DNA of 64,000 nucleotides from Glandiceps talaboti (lineage: Eukaryota; Hemichordata; Enteropneusta; Spengelidae): positions 12,901,246-12,965,245 of the forward strand of contig NC_135555.1 in NCBI RefSeq assembly GCF_964340395.1, in the 5' to 3' direction. Position numbers and translations under genes: made by a program. How positions within the stretch are numbered: position 1 is the first letter of the stretch; the number at the start of each line of letters is the position of its first letter. Positions 40,101-48,785 of the stretch are shown one piece after another. Below the pieces are notes generated by a model. The model made no database searches. It was not told where the DNA came from and worked only from the letters and a program-made list of their open reading frames with translations.

Positions 40101-40292
40101 GTACTGCAGTAGTAGGTTATGACTCTTCTTCTGTCATGTCCAGTTTAAAATGTCTGCAGTACCTGTCCAAACACTACTTTGAAAGACACTACAAGTATTG
40201 ATTAACTGAATATCTTATGCAGGTTTGATGAGCTTGATGGTAACATTGACCAAAGACTGATTGATGCAGTGCTGAGTATGAGATCTGAGTAA
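25627..40292 (+). CDS. COG7: Conserved oligomeric Golgi complex subunit 7 (COG7), complete, 24 coding exons
   Basis: Exons: 25627-25632, 26372-26464, 27144-27188, 27605-27745, 27941-28030, 28392-28460, 28824-28859, 29251-29371, 29978-30060, 30430-30540, 30833-30985, 31231-31282, 32133-32263, 32745-32819, 33485-33550, 34098-34254, 35413-35533, 36016-36122, 37235-37365, 37774-37857, 38133-38247, 38501-38638, 39204-39294, 40223-40292. All are GT-AG and in phase; 2286 nt gives 761 aa (human 770). Family landmarks in order: MDFSKFL...FDVKDW at the N-terminus; QALQNLP-VLRDIEA and the coiled-coil stretch to about residue 130; [58 protein letters not shown]; then [11 protein letters not shown]. The first exon holds only two ATG codons; the second matches the usual MDF start. 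COG7 is a lobe-B subunit of the COG tether, which captures vesicles in retrograde intra-Golgi traffic and keeps glycosyltransferases in place. Confidence 0.95.
26206..26320 (+). repeat. C-run and A-rich (CAA)n/(CAAAA)n tract in COG7 intron 1
   Basis: A nine-base C run is followed by A-rich CAA-type repeats ending about 50 bases before the exon 2 acceptor. It may be the decayed tail of a retroposon, but no body is recognisable. Confidence 0.8.
29092..29222 (+). repeat. Dispersed intronic repeat family, copy 1
   Basis: Shares the block GAGTTATAGAAAAAGTTG, a GATGATCC segment and the end GGATTGAAACATTGGGGTTTAA with copies at 31327-31460, 31469-31621 and, inverted, 39928-40100. All lie in COG7 introns. 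Possibly a SINE-like or MITE family. Confidence 0.6.
29330..29608 (+). repeat. Tandem duplication of the COG7 exon 8 end and its 5' splice site
   Basis: The exon 8 end (AAGGCATTCAACGACC then ACTCCCTAG) followed by GTAGGT is repeated about five more times in the intron in 43-52-bp units. Donor-like junctions fall at 29423 (GAG|GTAAGC), 29467 (TAG|GTAAGC), 29510 (TAG|GTAGGT), 29550 (weak GTCGGC) and 29602 (TAG|GTAGTC). The authentic donor is at 29372, since it keeps phase 1 with exon 9 and the COG7 alignment. Reading on past it meets a TAG after four codons. Confidence 0.85.
31327..31621 (+). repeat. Dispersed intronic repeat family, copies 2 and 3 in tandem
   Basis: Two head-to-tail copies (31327-31460 and 31469-31621). 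Both contain GTGTGAAAA, a variant of ATAGAAAAGTTGGTC and AAAAGAATTATCCC or similar, and end with GGGATTCAAACATTGGGG or GGGATTGAATCCTGG. The last word resembles a tRNA B-box, but no A-box was found, so a SINE origin is only a guess. Confidence 0.65.
31690..32110 (+). mobile_element. 5'-truncated L2/CR1-type LINE with (TTGA)n tail in COG7 intron 12
   Basis: The open frame 31713-32027 encodes the conserved C-terminus of CR1/L2-group reverse transcriptases: [43 protein letters not shown] and [10 protein letters not shown]. It is intact to the stop. The 3' UTR ends with GGCGCTCTACAAATTA and a (TTGA)n tail (32083-32110), the usual end of this group. It is inserted in the same sense as COG7, only 23 bases upstream of the exon 13 start. 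Confidence 0.88.
34312..34430 (+). other. Exon-like open segment in COG7 intron 16 (not COG7 family)
   Basis: Bounded by a good acceptor (AACTTTCAG) and a consensus donor (GTAAGT). In the open frame it encodes [17 protein letters not shown] followed by [16 protein letters not shown], which looks protein-like, but nothing in COG7 matches it. COG7 exon 16 joins exon 17 directly (TC-G-D), matching the family. Its 119 bases would shift the frame, and from phase 1 a TAA follows after five codons, so inclusion would truncate COG7. It could be a poison exon, a captured gene fragment or chance. Its 3' half is the start of an inverted duplication. Confidence 0.35.
34360..34768. repeat. Large imperfect inverted repeat in COG7 intron 16
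   Basis: The right part, read on the minus strand, matches the left: GTAGCC-x-GTTT, TTCAAT-x-TCTCATAC, GCTTGTAA-x-TAGAATTGC, then about 85 further bases through CAATCAG and ATGCAGATGACAGA-ATGCAAATGA. Arms are about 150-170 bp around a short centre near 34565. The arms differ mainly by transitions. The inner part is typical of a fold-back element; the outer arm covers the end of the exon-like segment and its donor. Confidence 0.75.
36164..36215 (-). mobile_element. Scrap of a Penelope-like 3' end in COG7 intron 18
   Basis: Read on the minus strand it gives CCTGAAGAACACCTCC, TGTGAGG and TCGAAATGTTGGTAATAAA, the CTGAWGA-stem-CGAAA arrangement found near the ends of Penelope-like elements. No coding remnant adjoins it. 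Confidence 0.4.
36985..37212 (+). repeat. (TTGG)n/(TTGA)n microsatellite immediately upstream of COG7 exon 19
   Basis: A 230-bp array of TTGG then TTGA units with two interruptions, ending 22 bases before exon 19. Each TTGAT unit fits the branch-point consensus yUnAy. Confidence 0.95.
39928..40100 (-). repeat. Dispersed intronic repeat family, copy 4 (inverted)
   Basis: On the minus strand it reads GTCAGATTAGGATT, CTATAGAAAACGTTGGTC, CAGAACAAAAGAATGA and CATGGGATTCAAACATTGAG, matching the plus-strand copies at 29.1 and 31.4 kb. Confidence 0.6.
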
Positions 40293-41284
40293 AACAGCAT
40301 GACTGGCACTACAACAAAGGATTCCTTTAAATGAATAAGATAACTGAAGACTTAAGGGATCCTAGTCCGAGTTATTTTGACATACAAATCATATCAGAAT
40401 AGATATGGTATGGGTAGATGGAAGACAAATGTATTATTGGTATGGTGGTGATTTAAGATTTAAGAATTCTGCTAACAGACTGAGTAAATCTTGTAAACTT
40501 TTCATAGATTGCCATACCTTGTACACTCATTTTGATGGGAACCCTGGTAACATACCTTTGGAACTCAGGTAGATTTTACCACCCTCAAGGTTAAACTAAA
40601 CCAGTTGTGATATGTCTATTTGAAAATATTCTATTATAGACATGTAAAAATAAGGAATGCTGTGGAAAATATTCATCATGAGACAGATATGTATTAATGT
40701 AAACTGGTGCTGGAAGTACTAGAACACAGATGTGTACAATAGGACACATCATTATAAATGTTTTGTTATCAGAAACAGGTTGAGAGGTGTGTACAATTAG
40801 ACGTGTACATTTAGCCATGTTGTTATTGTCCCATTGTGAGGTTGAACAGGTGTAGAAACATGTGCATGAAACTTAATGGCACAAACTCTTTATAATCAGA
40901 ACATGTTCATATGATAAGAGATATGAAATTTCAAAATTATGACTTTTCATTAGATACATTTGTATATATTGTAATCAGCAGTGCTTGGCAAATATTATGG
41001 TGAACACTCATGCATGAATTGTAAAATGTATGCTGACGCCATACATCTAGGAGAAAACTCCCCAGGGTCTTTGTAACTTGAATCTGGAAAGGGATTTCTC
41101 TTTTACTTTCTGGTCTGTGGGAATCAATCGCACCGTTTTATGGTAAAACAGAGTAAGCACACAACTAATCACCACCGTTTTGAACATATCTTTCAATTTT
41201 TATTTTGTCAAGGGGATGACATATACATATTACATATTTATGAAAACATGTTGAATTAATTAATGCATGTACAAAAACTGGAAA

Positions 41285-41290
41285 AATAAA
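41285..41290 (+). terminator. Candidate COG7 poly(A) signal AATAAA
   Basis: An AATAAA about 1.0 kb after the COG7 stop codon (40290-40292). The interval between is AT-rich without ORFs, as expected of a 3' UTR. Confidence 0.4.
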
Positions 41291-41389
41291 AACATTGGGA
41301 TAATTACAATTTCAGTTTTGAATGTTTATATGCACCATCACAGTATGGATAACATACATATAAGGCAAACAGGCATGACAGTTTGATAT

Positions 41390-41925
41390 GAATACAATAC
41401 ACCAACACGACATGCAAATCAGCACACTGCCAAGTTGAATGATTGGACAATATGGATACAAATATTACAATGTACCAACATGATATGGTTAACTTACAAA
41501 AAGACATAAAGGTCAAGTTCAATAATTGTTTGATATTAGCATAAATGATACAATGCACCAACATGATGCAGCTAACAGACACATGGCCAGGTACATCGAT
41601 TGTGTGATGTGAACACAGTTGATATGATGTACCAACATGATGCGGCTAACAGACACATGGCCAGGTACAGTGATTGTGTGATATGGACACAGCTGATATG
41701 ATGTACCAACATGATGTGGCCAACAGACACATGGCCAGGTACAGCGATTGTGTAATATGGACACAGCTGATATGATGTACCAACATGATGTGGCTAACAA
41801 ACACATGGCCAAGTTCTGTGATTGATATGGACACAGCTGATAATATGTACCAACATGATGTGGTTAAAAGACAAATAGACAACACAAAAGGCCAATTTGA
41901 ATGGTTGCACAATATGGACACACAT
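41390..41925 (+). repeat. 74-bp minisatellite downstream of COG7
   Basis: About seven copies of a unit containing GATGTACCAACATGATG, GGCTAACAGACACATGGCC and GGACACAGCTGATAT. The period is 74 bases in the central copies (anchors at 41621, 41695 and 41769) and drifts at both edges. Confidence 0.88.
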
Positions 41926-42189
41926 AATTTCCATAAATCTCTTGACTGTCAGGCATTATTTAGAGAACATTCTTGATGATACTGAGATGCATATATATAT
42001 AAGTTTTCTCTTACACTCTTGAGGTCAACTAATGTGATAAGTACTACCAACATTTACAGATATTTCTCAATTATTTACACCTCTTCATTGAATCTGCAGT
42101 AAAAAAAGAGTTTAATTCCTCTTTTGGTGTCCAGTGTTCTATGTCACTTGTGACTTGCATCTTCAAGTATGTCTTCTCTGTATTGTACA

Positions 42190-43195
42190 TGCTAAATCTA
42201 TCTTTTGCTATTGTCTAGCCTGTCCAGCTATACACATTGTAAAGCTAGCCTTTCCCTATTGTCTAGCCTGTCCAGCTATACACATTGTACAAATGTAAGG
42301 TAGCTTTTCCTCTTGTCTAGCCTAGCCAAATATACACACTATAAGGCTAGCTTTCCCTCTTGTCTAGACTAGCCAAATATGCGCACTATAAGGCTAGCCT
42401 TTCCCTTTTGTCTAGCCTAGCCAAATGTACACACTATAGGTTAGCCTTTCCCTCTTGTCTAGAATATCCAAATATACACACTGTAAGGCTAGCCTTTCCC
42501 TCCTGTCTAGCCTAGCCAATTATACACACTATAGGCTAGCCTTTCCCTCTTGTCTAGCCTATCCAAATATACACATTATAGGCTAGCCTTTCCCTCTTGT
42601 CTAGCCTATCCAAATATACACTCTATAGGCTAGCCTTTCCCTCTTGTCTAGCCTATCAAAATATACACACTGTAAGGCTAGCCTATCCAATTATACACAC
42701 TGTAAGGCTAGCCTTTCCCTCTTGTCTAACCTAGCCAAATATACACGCTATAGGCTAGCCCACTCCCTCTTGTCTAGCCTAGCCAAATATACACACTATA
42801 AGGCTAGCTTTTCCCTCTTGTCTAGCCTAGCCAATTATACACACTATACGCTAGCCTTTCCCTCTTGTCTAGCCTAGCCAAATATACACACTGTGAGGCT
42901 AGCCTTTCCCTCTTGTCTAACTTATCCGAATATACACTGTAATGCTAACTTTTCACACTCTCTAGCCTATTGAAATTCACATAAATGTTAACTTTCGATG
43001 GCTATCCCAATTTACACATTAAACTGCTAGATTTCCATCTTGTCAAACCTGTCCAAATATACCCGTTGTAATGTTAGCTTTCCCTCCTGTCTAGCTATTG
43101 AAATTTATACATTATAATGTTAATTGTCTGTCCTGTCTAGCCTGTTATCCAAATACATTTATACACAGTGTAAGGCCAGCTTTCTCTTATATCCT
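42190..43195 (+). repeat. Roughly 47-bp minisatellite, about 20 copies
   Basis: The unit contains CTAGCCTTTCCCTCTTGT, CTAGCCTAGCCAAA and TATACACACTATAAGG. The first 750 bases are well ordered; copies after 42,950 are strongly decayed. Short open frames inside are repeat shadows. Confidence 0.92.
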
Positions 43196-44127
43196 GTCCA
43201 AATATTGCGTTGTTAGTTTTTCACCCAGATACATTTCCTTCATATAGTCTATCTAAATAATATTTTGATAGCTTTCAAACCTATATGCCCATCCAAATAT
43301 ATACATACATGGTCATTATATGGTACTCTACCAAGCCTATTGATTCACTAAGAGTTCCCTGCAAGAGCATATATGAGGCACAGAGTTCAGCAAAGTGCAC
43401 ATATATGATGGTGTAGATGAAATAACAATTCTAGCTCATTGTGAACTATGTGAAAAGAAATATAAATGTGTACATTGAATAAAAGTTAATATGTAAATTA
43501 AACAGTACTACTTAATTTCTATTGGCGATTTAAACCGTAAATGTTGACATGAAATAAATCTCAAATGTAGAAGTATAAGTTTAGGGTCACGATGACCATA
43601 AAGATAATATAAAACAAACAGTTAAGAAAAACGCTCACATTCAATTTAAATATTATCATTTCTATATTAATATCATTTTGGTATAGGCACACGTTTTGCG
43701 AACAGTGGATTACTTTTTAAAAGTACACATTCGTCATCTGGTAATACTTTCGCAAAATTCAAAGGGACACTGAACATTAATCACAAACAAAGAATTGGAA
43801 ACATTACTGAAATACTAATAATGCTAGGTGAAAGTCGTCTATTTCCTGCATCTCTGGAAAGAGACTGGTGAAAATCCTCTTAGGTATGGAGAAGTTTGAA
43901 AATGTTGCATTATCACTGGTCGTACAAAAAGACAACACTGTGACTCCAAAAAAACTGTAAAGTATAATTTTGTAAGTAATTATACATAAAACACTTTGTA
44001 ATGTTATAATATCAATACAAACGTCAGTGATGATACGCCATGCATGGGCGAACACCGAATCTCATAATGATACAGCCGTTAGTCTTGGCGGTTTAAATGA
44101 TATGGTGACATCTGTCACATTTGATAA
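43196..44127. other. Non-coding interval
   Basis: AT-rich, no gene or array seen. An 83-codon minus-strand frame at 43804-44055 has no motif. Confidence 0.45.
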
Positions 44128-44382
44128 AATCTTACTAACGTTGCTACATCCTATCGTTTTGGATGAAAATTTAGGAAAATTGTTACATTTTAACCATTGA
44201 TGTGCTTGAAAAAGTATACTTTGTTACAATTTACTATAGTATATGATTTTGAGATGATCTGCCGAGATAATGGTAGCTCATGCAATAAAAATGTAGTAAA
44301 GTCGGTCAGATTTTGTCACGCCGGATGATGTATAGAAGTGTTAATAGATCCAAATGATAAAATGTAACAATGTTAGTATGAT
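44128..44382. mobile_element. MITE-like fold-back element, copy A
   Basis: The left end ATCTTACTAACGTTGC, TACATCCTATCGTTTTGG recurs inverted at the right end (CCAAATGATAAAATGTA, ACAATGTTAGTATGAT). About 255 bp, non-coding. The same ends occur at 62406-62687, so this is a family. Confidence 0.65.
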
Positions 44383-45553
44383 CTCTGTAAAGGCAGGTGA
44401 CGTTTTGTTTCATGTCAACTGTATATGTTTGTCATACCACTAAAAGTTAACAGGAAATACAACTTCAAGGTAAATATATATCATCCCAGGCATGCGACAT
44501 ATAGTGTATACAATGTATTCCATCATACATGGACATCATTGTTCATGCAAGTATTTTGATTCTACATATTTGTACATGCTACCACCTAGTAACTGTAACT
44601 ATTTTTCATAAAAAAATGTTAAAATTTATTTTTCAATAAATCATTTTTTTTCACATATTCATATCACTCACACAACTCACTGTATAGGCACATTTGATAA
44701 ATGTATATAATTTTACTAGAAAGTGGTTTTGCTGGTGATCTTACCACACCAACCTACAAATTTTCATTGAAGACACAGCACCAACTACATTTCATGTAAT
44801 ACATAGAATATTCGATTATTGAATCCAGATTAATCGCAAAGAATGTACAAATTGAATCATTTAATATGTATTGCCGTTCAGACTTATTTCAAATTTGATA
44901 TATCCTTTAGAAAGTTATATGGATGTTTATTATGTTAATTTTGTGCAAACTTTAATTTAGCACACTTGCCCATCTATTTTTTGGGGGTTTACTCATTTAC
45001 ATTTCGAATTGGTATATCACTGTCCAAATTCAAGAGAATTAACGAAAAGAAGAAAAAATCGTAATCTAAAATCATAGGAAGTTAATGCAACCGTTTCCTC
45101 TCGATTTGATGTAAACTTGATATTTAGCACACGCAATTCCATGATTTGATCGACATGAGCAAAACTCCAACTCGTTAATTAAGGAGATGCACGTGTTCAT
45201 AGGCACAAATCGCCTATACTCTTCTCTCTGAACGCAAAGAATACTTACATTTCGACAATTTACCTTCTAGGTCAAGGTCAGTGTGTGACTATACAGATGC
45301 AGTCAGTGTAATAAGATATCTGGCTCCACGTGTTGTATAGTTGATGTGAAAGCAGAACATTTGCGACAGATGGCCTACATACTAGATGGAAAGACTTGTG
45401 TGTCTGGAAATGTCTCACTTTATGTCCATCTTAACACAATAAAAAAACGTGGAATTCAAGAAAATGATCGATATGGATATTGACTGCAAAGGTCAGTATA
45501 AAGATGATATCTCCAACAATAAGGTCATACCTCTAGATACGAATAACGTAGAA

Positions 45554-45557
<4 letters not shown>
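44383..45557. other. Non-coding interval before the Penelope-like element
   Basis: No gene or repeat recognised. It contains no obvious upstream part of the Penelope-like element. Confidence 0.45.

Positions 45558-45641
<84 letters not shown>
45558..45641 (+). repeat. (TA)n array at the 5' flank of the Penelope-like element
   Basis: About 40 uninterrupted TA units, followed by two copies of a 22-base ACAAAGGAACAAAAAACATA unit and then the element ORF. Confidence 0.98.
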
Positions 45642-45645
<4 letters not shown>

Positions 45646-45693
45646 TTTACAAAGGAACAAAAAACATACATTACAAAGGAACAAAAAACATAC

Positions 45694-47307
45694 ATGAAAC
45701 CAAAAAATTCAAATCCAGGAAAAGTATCAGGAAATCCCAAAATGCATAAAGAAGGACACCCAATGCGCACCATAATAAGTGGAAGGGGACATCCAACTGA
45801 AGGCATAGCAGAGTTTGCAGAAGACCAATTGAATGACCATGTCGAAAATCAACCTACATATATCAGAGACACACAACACTTCATACAAAGAATAAACGAG
45901 GAAATACCACAACCGTTACCACCCAATACCATAATGTACTGTATGGACGTCAAAGCTCTATATCCAAGTGTTCCAAGAGAAGAGGCAATTCAAACTTGTG
46001 AAAAGGCACTTGATGAGAGAACTACCAAAAACCCACCAACAAATGAAGTCATTCAGATGATTAAACTGGTCCTGGACAACAATAACTTCACCTTCAATGA
46101 CAAACAATATATGCAAACAGAGGGAACAGCAATTGGTTCCAAATTGGGCAGAAACTTTGCATGCACATACATGGGTACATGGGAAGAAGAATTAGAGCAG
46201 AAAAGCCAAGACAAGCCACTAGTACAATGGAGATACATCGATGACATTTGGGGACTCTGGACACATGGAGAAGAATCACTTTTACAATACCACAAGCTAG
46301 CTAATACCATACATCCACGTATCAAGGTTGAAATGCGCCACTCAAAGAACAGCATAGAGTTCCTCAATGTCACAATACACATAATAGACGGACACATAGC
46401 CACGGACGTATACACCAAACCAACAGACAAATTTCAATACCTCCATGCCAAATCTGACCACCCAATCAATGTCAAGAAAGCAATACCATACACCTTAGCT
46501 ATAATTCCGAAAACCATATGCTCGAAGCCACAGTACTACAAAAGACAGACAGAAAACATAACGAGAAGACTCAAAGAACGAGGATACAAAGAAACTCACA
46601 TCAACGCACAGATACAGAAAGTGGACAAACTTGACCGACGAAATCTAATACATCCCACAGACAACAACGGACCAAACAGAAACAAAGACCGTGTCATCTT
46701 CCCGATCACATACAGCAGCTCACTCCCAGATATACCAAAGATACTCACAAACAACATGCGCACTCTACATAAATCACAAAGATGCAAAAAAGCATTCAGA
46801 AATCCACCCATGGTAGCCTGGAGAAAAGGAAGAGATATCGGTTCACAACTAGTCCACAGTAAACATCACAGAGCATTCATCAAAGAAGCAACAGGATCAA
46901 GACCATGTGAGAGCAAACGATGCGCCATCTGCCCCTACATGGAGAAGACAGACACATTTCAAGGGCCAAATGCACAGCATTATAAAATAATACACCATAT
47001 CAACTGCAAATCAGCAAACCTGGTGTATGCAATACGTTGCTCATATTGCGAAAAAATAGTCTATGTAGGAGAGACCGGTGATACAATATACACACGAATG
47101 CAGAATCACCTATCACAAATCAGGAAAAACAATAAATATGAACCAGTACCAATTCACTTCAATGGACCATCTCACTCAATCAAACACTTTAGAATCATAG
47201 CAATTGAAAAACTCTACACACCAGATAAAACCTACCGTCAACTACGTGAATCATTATGGATAAAAAAACTAGATACACTCACCAATGGCATCAATAGAAA
47301 ACAGTAA
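45694..47307 (+). CDS. Penelope-like element polyprotein: reverse transcriptase plus GIY-YIG endonuclease
   Basis: 537 codons without a stop. Reverse transcriptase: the fingers motif [15 protein letters not shown] at about residues 13-27, [11 protein letters not shown] with the first catalytic Asp near residue 88, [16 protein letters not shown] near 150-165, catalytic [11 protein letters not shown] near 178-188 and SIEFLNVTI near 221-229. A Cys linker follows (CESKRCAIC near 405-413), then the GIY-YIG-type nuclease: LVYAIRC...[19 protein letters not shown] near 443-470, with the late RESLWIKKL that carries the expected Glu. The Cys linker recalls Neptune-type Penelope elements. The ATG used here is only the first in the open frame; intact members start further upstream. 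All visible catalytic residues are present, so truncation rather than point decay is the main lesion. Confidence 0.88.
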   Translation: MKPKNSNPGKVSGNPKMHKEGHPMRTIISGRGHPTEGIAEFAEDQLNDHVENQPTYIRDTQHFIQRINEEIPQPLPPNTIMYCMDVKALYPSVPREEAIQTCEKALDERTTKNPPTNEVIQMIKLVLDNNNFTFNDKQYMQTEGTAIGSKLGRNFACTYMGTWEEELEQKSQDKPLVQWRYIDDIWGLWTHGEESLLQYHKLANTIHPRIKVEMRHSKNSIEFLNVTIHIIDGHIATDVYTKPTDKFQYLHAKSDHPINVKKAIPYTLAIIPKTICSKPQYYKRQTENITRRLKERGYKETHINAQIQKVDKLDRRNLIHPTDNNGPNRNKDRVIFPITYSSSLPDIPKILTNNMRTLHKSQRCKKAFRNPPMVAWRKGRDIGSQLVHSKHHRAFIKEATGSRPCESKRCAICPYMEKTDTFQGPNAQHYKIIHHINCKSANLVYAIRCSYCEKIVYVGETGDTIYTRMQNHLSQIRKNNKYEPVPIHFNGPSHSIKHFRIIAIEKLYTPDKTYRQLRESLWIKKLDTLTNGINRKQ

Positions 47308-47453
47308 CATAGCAACCAGTAGTCACCAGTACTCCACAGCTGGCTGTGTGTAATATTCATACCATTCCAAGACAAGAACACTATTTTGCATGACAATAAC
47401 CACTGTCTTCAGTATTTAAAGTGCAACAGAACTTGACTTGTTTGACAGAACTG

Positions 47454-47502
47454 GAGACCCACCGATGAAGAGGAGCTCAGTCTCTTCGAAATATTTGGGT
47501 TA
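47454..47502 (+). ncRNA. Hammerhead-ribozyme-like core in the Penelope-like 3' UTR
   Basis: ACCCAC, CGATGA, a stem AAGAG...CTCTT, then CGAAA and TTTGGGT. CGATGA differs by one base from the CUGAUGA core; helix II and the GAA strand fit, and ACCCA can pair with TGGGT. Penelope-like elements are known to carry hammerhead motifs in their terminal repeats. A complete helix III with a cleavage triplet was not found, so activity is doubtful. Confidence 0.42.
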
Positions 47503-47522
47503 GAACTGTATGGTTCATGATA

Positions 47523-47526
<4 letters not shown>

Positions 47527-47612
<86 letters not shown>
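47527..47612 (+). repeat. (TA)n array at the 3' flank of the Penelope-like element
   Basis: About 42 uninterrupted TA units directly after the element 3' UTR, mirroring the array on the other side. Confidence 0.98.
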
Positions 47613-47615
<3 letters not shown>

Positions 47616-48785
47616 CATATATATAAACTGTTGTAAACTTGTATATACATGTACTAGGCCTATAATGGCTGCTTTTAACAAAGAAAGTGTCATAAGGCTT
47701 CAGAAGAAAGTAACAACCATATGCCCCTATAATACATCACCTTTGTAACAAGTTAGAATAAAAATAGCATGTGCTGTCAGACATTAAAGTAATGTACAAA
47801 TTGCAGACGCGCATACATAAACAGTCTCACAGACATGGATGGACGTACGAACAGACAGAGCCCATTCTACAGCCCAGGTTTGGAGCTAAAAAGACACTTA
47901 TTACATCAATACACAGTGACAAAGTTTACGTCTTTGTCTTTTCTTTCAATTTCTTAGACGTCTGACGTCTCATTATAAATTGATTAATTGTTAATTTGTA
48001 AGACAATTTCAGTTTTGTAAGCAATCCACATCAAGACTTGATCTTATCATAGGTAATAGGTAAATCTTATTTTTGGCGCTAGTTCATATATTGTTAATGA
48101 TATCATTTCCAGATTGAGGTGAAAGATCACACATTGACTGAGGTGGATTCCATCCGAACCAAATGATAATGCTTTGTCACATTCAGTTCCGTATGTAATA
48201 CTTGGAACAGATTGGATGGACAAATTAACGACCACTGAATTAAACTTGTTCCCTGCCCAAAAATGCATATATATTATGTTCCATCGAAGATTATCACCGT
48301 TGTGAAATACTTCAATATATAGTATACCTGATAAACTCATCAAAATGATATTGTTCGGGAAAACCTCAGTGCATCGTGATTAATGTGGTCCATTCTCTGC
48401 ATTTGAAGTGAATATTATCGTCACTAATAAAATGTCAAAGTTCTACAGTCGCACTGCAGTGACATCATCGTGGATAATCAGTTACAAAATACGTCACTGT
48501 GTCTACGTAAAACGTATGAATTTACGCCGCCCCTCCTATTAACTGGTTTGCAGTAAAGATCGTTTGACATTGAAAGCCTCTCGTTAATCGCAAAATTGTA
48601 ATTTGGCACACGATGCGATACAAATTTTAACAAGCAACTATGCAGGTATCTAATATAAAATAATGGGCCTCTCATCGGCACATATATGCCTACAAATAAA
48701 TAAATAAACAGTACGGACTTAAAATAACATATTTACATATGGACATGAATGACCCTGTTTGCCTAGATATGTTTTGCATCATTAT
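47613..48785. other. Non-coding interval, including the 3' UTR of the CUB-LDLa gene
   Basis: No gene recognised. The part next to 48785 should be the 3' UTR of the minus-strand gene; no poly(A) signal was settled. Confidence 0.4.

Larger units (their letters stand above)
45642..47526 (+). mobile_element. Penelope-like retroelement, 5'-truncated
   Basis: Consists of one long ORF (45694-47307) and about 220 bases of 3' UTR with a hammerhead-like core. (TA)n arrays adjoin both ends. The N-terminal part of the protein and any upstream terminal repeat are missing. Confidence 0.85.
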
